Positions 33,379-37,523 of a DNA stretch of 37,523 nt are shown here, piece by piece; positions within the stretch are counted from its first letter, which is position 1; the number at the start of each line of letters is the position of its first letter. The stretch comes from an uncultured Bermanella sp. (GTDB lineage Bacteria; Pseudomonadota; Gammaproteobacteria; Pseudomonadales; Oceanobacteraceae). The translations under genes were made by a program, and so were the position numbers. The notes beneath the pieces were generated by a model, which worked only from the letters and a program-made list of their open reading frames with translations, was not told the origin of the DNA and did not search any database. The stretch covers positions 1 through 37,523 of the forward strand of contig CAJXRF010000057.1 in the NCBI GenBank assembly GCA_913058575.1, in the 5' to 3' direction.

Positions 33379-34866
33379 CTATTTAGGTTGCACTCGCACC
33401 ATGCCACTTACCGTGCCGCCGACGATTTGTCGGTTAGCTACGACCTGTGTGGCCGCATAGGTGCTGTTGTATTTAGGCAGGTAGCCCATGGGGGCTTCTA
33501 CTTTAGTCTCACCGGTATCCCAGTCAAAACCTAAAATCGTCCACTTGCCGCCAATTTGCCCCCAGCAGTAAGCAAGGTTAGAGGCCTCGCTCATGGTGGG
33601 AATGCCATTGGGGCAGCTTTCTTGATTGCTCCAATCGCTTACCACTTCACGGCTGTCTGGTTTCCACGAAAATTTCTCAACACCAATTGGCGCATTAAAC
33701 TTTAAGTTAGAAAACAATACAGTCACCATACCCCACTGAGGATCTTCACCCAGTTGGCTGGTATCCCAGCTGTATTCGTTGTCGACCACCATGGCGCTGT
33801 GGCCGCGTACCATCACCGATTGCTCAGAAATGCTTTTCGTGCGATCGCTTATGCCAAAGGTAATGGGAAACTCAGCGGCAATACGGCGATCTTTACCTTC
33901 GCCAATGGCTTGCCAGTCGGCTGGAATTTCATCACGCCACATTAACACTAGGTTCATTAACTCACCGCCATCAGTAAAGACCACAAATTTATCTTCGTCT
34001 TCTTTACCCATTAACGTCGGTGTCGAACCCGACCCTATGCCTAAGCGACCCGGTAGAGGTGTATCTGGGCCCGCTTCATAATCGGCACGCCATAATAAGC
34101 TTAGAGTTTCACCATTCCATTGAATGCGGTGCATTTGCTTACTGGTCACTACAAAAATGCCACCGTCTTCATCTACGGCAATCGAGTTCGATACTTCTTG
34201 GTTGGCCCCTAAGGAGATAGCTTGGTAAGTGCTGAAATCGCGGCTAATGGTCATTACTAAGCCGGCTGATGTGGCCAAAGCAATATGGCCATCATAGGTC
34301 ATGTTCATGCCCACTATGTGCTCGCCCTCTACGGTTTTTAATTCCAAAGGAATATCAAAAATGGCTTCAGTGACGATATCAGATTTTGGATCTCCCTCTA
34401 CCGCGTCACCATAGCGGGTTAGCGACATGTCCCTTGGAGCAAAAAAATCCCCGTCTTTATCTACCAATGAGTAGGCACCGGAAATACCATCCTCGGGTAG
34501 GCTTTGTAATTTAATGTCTAACTTTTTAATCCAATAGGTACTGGTATCGACTTTGTAAATAGAACCAAAGGTCGATCCCCATGCCACATTGTCACTGGCA
34601 TAAGCCAGCGTAATGGAAGGCAAGGCAATGGTGTAATCCACATCAACTCTATCACCGGGCTCTAATCCTCTTAATGGAGAAGAAGCTTGGTTATAAGAAT
34701 TACGGTGTGACATGGGCCAAGGGGAGTCAGCCAGAAAAGTGTTCCGTGGGGGTTCGGCATCGGCGTATGCTTGAACAGCACCTAAATGTATGCAAGCCAG
34801 CACTGCGCACATTATTGTGTTTTTAATTTTATTAAGGTGTAAGTCGTGGGGGAAGAAGTAGCTCAT
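33379..34866 (-). CDS. Secreted propeller-like protein of unknown function (495 aa)
   Basis: A signal peptide covers about residues 16-36 (NTIMCAVLACIHLGAVQAYADA). The mature part is beta-rich, with repeated W/G-x-(S/T) blades (SITLAYASDNVAWGSTFGSIYKV, YDGHIALATSAGLVMTISRDF, VDEDGGIFVVTSKQMHRIQW, VFTDGGELMNLVL), as in PQQ-like or SMP-30-like propellers. There is a single Cys pair near SCPNG...AYCWG. No catalytic motif is certain. It is divergent from the AraC gene at 35099, which probably regulates it. It may be an exported enzyme or binding protein for lipid-like compounds, but this is inference from its regulator's family. Confidence 0.78.
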   Translation of the reverse strand: MSYFFPHDLHLNKIKNTIMCAVLACIHLGAVQAYADAEPPRNTFLADSPWPMSHRNSYNQASSPLRGLEPGDRVDVDYTIALPSITLAYASDNVAWGSTFGSIYKVDTSTYWIKKLDIKLQSLPEDGISGAYSLVDKDGDFFAPRDMSLTRYGDAVEGDPKSDIVTEAIFDIPLELKTVEGEHIVGMNMTYDGHIALATSAGLVMTISRDFSTYQAISLGANQEVSNSIAVDEDGGIFVVTSKQMHRIQWNGETLSLLWRADYEAGPDTPLPGRLGIGSGSTPTLMGKEDEDKFVVFTDGGELMNLVLMWRDEIPADWQAIGEGKDRRIAAEFPITFGISDRTKSISEQSVMVRGHSAMVVDNEYSWDTSQLGEDPQWGMVTVLFSNLKFNAPIGVEKFSWKPDSREVVSDWSNQESCPNGIPTMSEASNLAYCWGQIGGKWTILGFDWDTGETKVEAPMGYLPKYNSTYAATQVVANRQIVGGTVSGMVRVQPK

Positions 34867-35008
34867 TAATTTTCCTTATTATTATTTTGACTTGAAAGCT
34901 TCATAAGAGACTTCCAGAGGAGCCCCTTAAGAAGGGAAGTCGAGCTTACTTAAATTGGTTAAAAAGGGTTATTCAGAAAATGCCAAAAAAAGATTCAATA
35001 AACGCCAT

Positions 35009-35028
35009 AATATTTGAGAATATTTTGA
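35009..35028 (+). promoter_or_regulatory. Tandem 10-bp motif in the divergent promoter region
   Basis: AATATTTGAG is followed by AATATTTTGA, two nearly identical 10-base units on one helical turn, inside the 232-base gap between the divergent secreted-protein and AraC genes. It is a plausible AraC-family half-site pair, but unproven. Confidence 0.3.
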
Positions 35029-35098
35029 AGGCACGGTAAGGTGCGAATCATAATAATAAAAAATACCTACATTCTAAATAAACAGTTTAAACGGACTT

Positions 35099-36136
35099 AT
35101 GTTAAATAATTGTTCAACCAGCTCACCCATGTGGGTTCGCTCCATATTCCTATGTTTACAGGCTCAAACCGATCAGGCTCGCCATGTATTTAATCAATGT
35201 GGCATCGAATTGGCCGAAAAACCTCACAAACAAAACCGTGTGGCCATAGCAAAAATTACCCAGGTATGGGAAGCCATTATCAAGCTGACCAATAACGATG
35301 CTTTTGGGTTAGAGGTGGGTCAACATTTTGTGAAAAATGCGGGGGGCGTTTTTACACTGGCAGCCATCAGCAGTGATGATTTAATTCAAGCTGCGCAACG
35401 GCTGTCTGTTTTCTATAAAATGGTGTCAACGGGTGTGGTATTAGATGTTAGTACCAAAAAAGGGGTAACGTTAAATTTATCTCTACCAAAAAATACTACG
35501 GGTGTGTGCATCTATGCCATGGATGCCAGTCTAGCCACATTAGTGGAGATAACTAAATCGGTCCTTAAAGAGCATTATCAAGCCCCTAGGCGAGTACAAA
35601 TGTGCCGCCGCGCACCCGAAAATATTAACGTCTTTAATGAATACTTTGGTTGCCAAGTAGAATTCAATAGCACACAAAACAGCCTTTATTTTGATGATGA
35701 AGATGTGTATCTCAGTGATCGTCATAAAAACCCAGATTTGGCCAATCACTTATATAATTATTTGGATGAATCCCTACAAAAGCTCACGGCACTCACCTTA
35801 GCGCAACAAGTATTTAACACCATTGAACATTTGTTTGATAATAATTCTGTTCATGTACGAGACGTAGCGAAAGAATTGGCCATGAGTGAGCGTACCTTGC
35901 AGCGCAAACTGCGCCAAGAGGCCAGCTGTTTTAATGAAATCAACAAGCAGTTTAAATTGCAAAAGGCTCGCCAGTGGCTCATTGAAAAAAAACTTCGCCA
36001 AGGAGAAATTGGTCACCGATTAGGGTTTAGTAGCCAAAGTAATTTTTCACGCTTTTTTAAAATTGAAACAGGTCAAACACCTAACAACTATATTGAGAGT
36101 GCAAGACATTACGAACCGTTTTCTAATGTAAATTGA
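35099..36136 (+). CDS. AraC family regulator with arabinose-binding-like N-terminus (345 aa)
   Basis: Same domain order as the two AraC proteins of the secretion locus: a PF12625-like sensor domain (KITQVWEAIIKLTNNDAFGLEVGQHF...) and a C-terminal HTH pair (VHVRDVAKELAMSERTLQRKLRQEASCFNEI..., then GEIGHRLGFSSQSNFSRFFKIETGQTPNNY). It is a more distant relative, not a recent copy. Members of this subfamily often act on lipid or aromatic catabolic genes next door, which here is the secreted protein gene across a 232-base divergent gap. It is convergent with the GGDEF-EAL gene, the two stops being six bases apart. Confidence 0.93.
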   Translation: MLNNCSTSSPMWVRSIFLCLQAQTDQARHVFNQCGIELAEKPHKQNRVAIAKITQVWEAIIKLTNNDAFGLEVGQHFVKNAGGVFTLAAISSDDLIQAAQRLSVFYKMVSTGVVLDVSTKKGVTLNLSLPKNTTGVCIYAMDASLATLVEITKSVLKEHYQAPRRVQMCRRAPENINVFNEYFGCQVEFNSTQNSLYFDDEDVYLSDRHKNPDLANHLYNYLDESLQKLTALTLAQQVFNTIEHLFDNNSVHVRDVAKELAMSERTLQRKLRQEASCFNEINKQFKLQKARQWLIEKKLRQGEIGHRLGFSSQSNFSRFFKIETGQTPNNYIESARHYEPFSNVN

Positions 36137-36142
36137 GAGTGC

Positions 36143-37523
36143 CTATTGGCCTGATGAATTAGGGAGTTGGCTGGCATGGCCGTTAAAGGCTTCAAAATCA
36201 CTAATATTGAGGGCAGGGGCAAATAAGAAACCCTGAAATACATCGCAGTTATTCTCTAGTAAAAATGCTTTTTTACTTTCGCTATCGACCCCCTCACCTA
36301 TAACGGGTATCCCTAAACTATGGGACATATTGATAATAGCCATCACCAATTTTCTGCCCTTGGTAGAGGCTTGAGCCTGCTCAATAAAGGTATGGTCTAT
36401 TTTGGTAATGGTGATGGGATATTTGACTAAATAAGAAAGTGATGAATAACCGGTTCCAAAGTCATCAAGTGCGATAGCAATACCATAATCTTTTAGTGTT
36501 GTTAGAGACGTTAGGGCGCTCTCAGAATCAGCAATCATAATTGATTCGGTAATTTCAATGCAAAAATTTTCTGGTTCTAGTTCATGCAGCTCTATGGTGT
36601 TAATGATTAACTCTTCAATTTTTTGATTCATGAAGTGCTTGGCAGATAAGTTAACGGAAATTTTGCATTTTTTGGGAATTACGCCACTGTCTAACCATTT
36701 TTTCCATTGGCAACAAGTTTGTTCAATGATCCATTCCGTCACGGGAATAATTAGGCTAGTGTCTTCTAATAAGGGAATAAACACACCAGGTGACACAAAC
36801 CCTGTTTCAGCTTTATGCCAACGTAATAAGGCTTCAGCGCCGGTTAACTCACCACTAATGGCATCTAACTGAGGCTGGTAGTAAACGCTAAATTCTTGAT
36901 TTTGAATCGCGCTGCTTAATGCGCCCGACAACTCGACACGATAGCGATGCAGATAGTTTAATTCAGCCGAATAAAAATAATACTGATTGCGCCCTAGCTC
37001 CTTGGCTTTATACATGGCTAAATCCGATTGCCTAATCATACCGTCGGCATTTTTAGTGTCTTCAGAGCTCAGTGTAATGCCTATGCTTAAAGTAATTGTG
37101 ACCTTCTTGTGCTGAATTTCAAACGGTTCAATAAACTCAGATAAAATTTTCTCGCAGGCATTTTCTACGTCTTTAATATCACCAACATTGTTTAGTATGA
37201 TGGTAAATTCATCACCAGCAAAACGCGAAACGGTGTCGCTGTTGCGTAAACATTTTTGTAGTCTTAATGCCGCCAGTTTTAATAATTCGTCTCCCCACTC
37301 ATGGCCAAATGTGTCATTGATGTCTTTAAAATGGTCTAGGTCAATGAACAGTAGGGCAAATTTGTCTTGGCTTCTGTGGTAATGAATAATGCATTGATCG
37401 AGCCGGTCGCTAAATAATCCTCTATTGGGCAAAGTGGTTAAGCGATCATAATGGGCCGCATAGCGTAATTCATCTTCCATTTCTTTACGCCGAGTAATGT
37501 CGCGCATGATGCAGGTGTAGACC
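36143..37523 (-). CDS. GGDEF-EAL cyclic-di-GMP protein, 5' end outside the window
   Basis: The frame stays open to the window edge (VYTCIMRDITRRK), i.e. the end of a PAS domain, so the start lies outside. Numbered from the first Met in the window, the GGDEF domain spans about 12-175 with FIDLDHFKDINDTFGH, an RNSD I-site and an AGDEF loop (97-101, Ala for the first Gly). The EAL domain from about 195 has GAEALLRW, the Asn in NLSAKHF, CIEITES, LDDFGTGYSSLSYL and KIDHTFI, so phosphodiesterase residues look intact. Cyclase activity is uncertain. The C-terminus is a short polar tail. Confidence 0.95.
   Translation of the reverse strand, partial: VYTCIMRDITRRKEMEDELRYAAHYDRLTTLPNRGLFSDRLDQCIIHYHRSQDKFALLFIDLDHFKDINDTFGHEWGDELLKLAALRLQKCLRNSDTVSRFAGDEFTIILNNVGDIKDVENACEKILSEFIEPFEIQHKKVTITLSIGITLSSEDTKNADGMIRQSDLAMYKAKELGRNQYYFYSAELNYLHRYRVELSGALSSAIQNQEFSVYYQPQLDAISGELTGAEALLRWHKAETGFVSPGVFIPLLEDTSLIIPVTEWIIEQTCCQWKKWLDSGVIPKKCKISVNLSAKHFMNQKIEELIINTIELHELEPENFCIEITESIMIADSESALTSLTTLKDYGIAIALDDFGTGYSSLSYLVKYPITITKIDHTFIEQAQASTKGRKLVMAIINMSHSLGIPVIGEGVDSESKKAFLLENNCDVFQGFLFAPALNISDFEAFNGHASQLPNSSGQ

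Noticed and set aside
33204-33407. 67-codon open frame overlapping the TetR start region
   Set aside because: It crosses a strong hairpin and overlaps the end of the secreted protein gene in another frame, with no ribosome site.

Overview
The window looks like chromosomal DNA of a marine-type gammaproteobacterium. It is moderately AT-rich. Its gene families are typical of that group: GGDEF/EAL and HDOD signalling proteins, AraC regulators with an arabinose-binding-like N-terminus, tandem glutathionyl-hydroquinone reductases, and a TolC/HlyD/HlyB-type secretion cassette. An Oceanospirillales-like source is a guess from gene style, not a demonstrated assignment. No rRNA, tRNA, CRISPR array, complete transposon or phage gene was seen.

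Layout. (1) 1-4.4 kb: a membrane protein, an 800-bp non-coding stretch, an Ogt-type DNA repair methyltransferase, two periplasmic solute-binding proteins, and a decapitated GGDEF gene. (2) 4.4-9.8 kb: a minus-strand group (DoxX, two glutathionyl-hydroquinone reductases, a questin-oxidase-like protein, a small membrane protein) divergent from a LysR regulator with a T-N11-A palindrome between them. This looks like a quinone/aromatic detoxification locus, similar in logic to E. coli yqjF-yqjG. (3) 9.8-25 kb: the main attraction, described below. (4) 25-31.6 kb: accessory small genes (a two-helix membrane protein with a DHp-like segment, a Cdd1-like helix-hairpin-helix protein, a GlxA-type regulator, an HD protein, lipoproteins, a GNAT, a membrane-SRPBCC fusion) and two diverged ~232-bp direct repeats bracketing a lipoprotein gene. 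(5) 31.6-37.5 kb: an HDOD protein, a TetR regulator, a secreted propeller-like protein divergent from a third AraC regulator, and a GGDEF-EAL protein cut by the window edge.

The 9.8-25 kb region is a self-contained type I secretion system. It runs on the + strand as: a 98-aa protein of unknown function, an HlyB-type ABC exporter with an inactive C39-like domain, an HlyD-type adaptor with a very long cytoplasmic N-terminus, a TolC-type lipoprotein, an AraC regulator, a 1968-residue cargo, and a second AraC regulator paralogous to the first. The cargo has a Lys/Ala-rich N-terminal helix followed by 36 almost perfectly phased 18-residue repeats. In each repeat one half resembles an RTX nonapeptide (G-x-G-N-D) and the other half does not. 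In repeats 1-18 the second half is mostly Ala/Tyr-rich; in repeats 19-36 it carries an unbroken Asn ladder at position 16. More blocks of the same design follow, then acidic linkers, one near-canonical RTX turn and a C-terminal tail expected to be the secretion signal. The likely biology is a calcium-stabilised, one-sided beta-solenoid exported to the cell surface or medium, with its own regulators. This is the best candidate for an undescribed system here.
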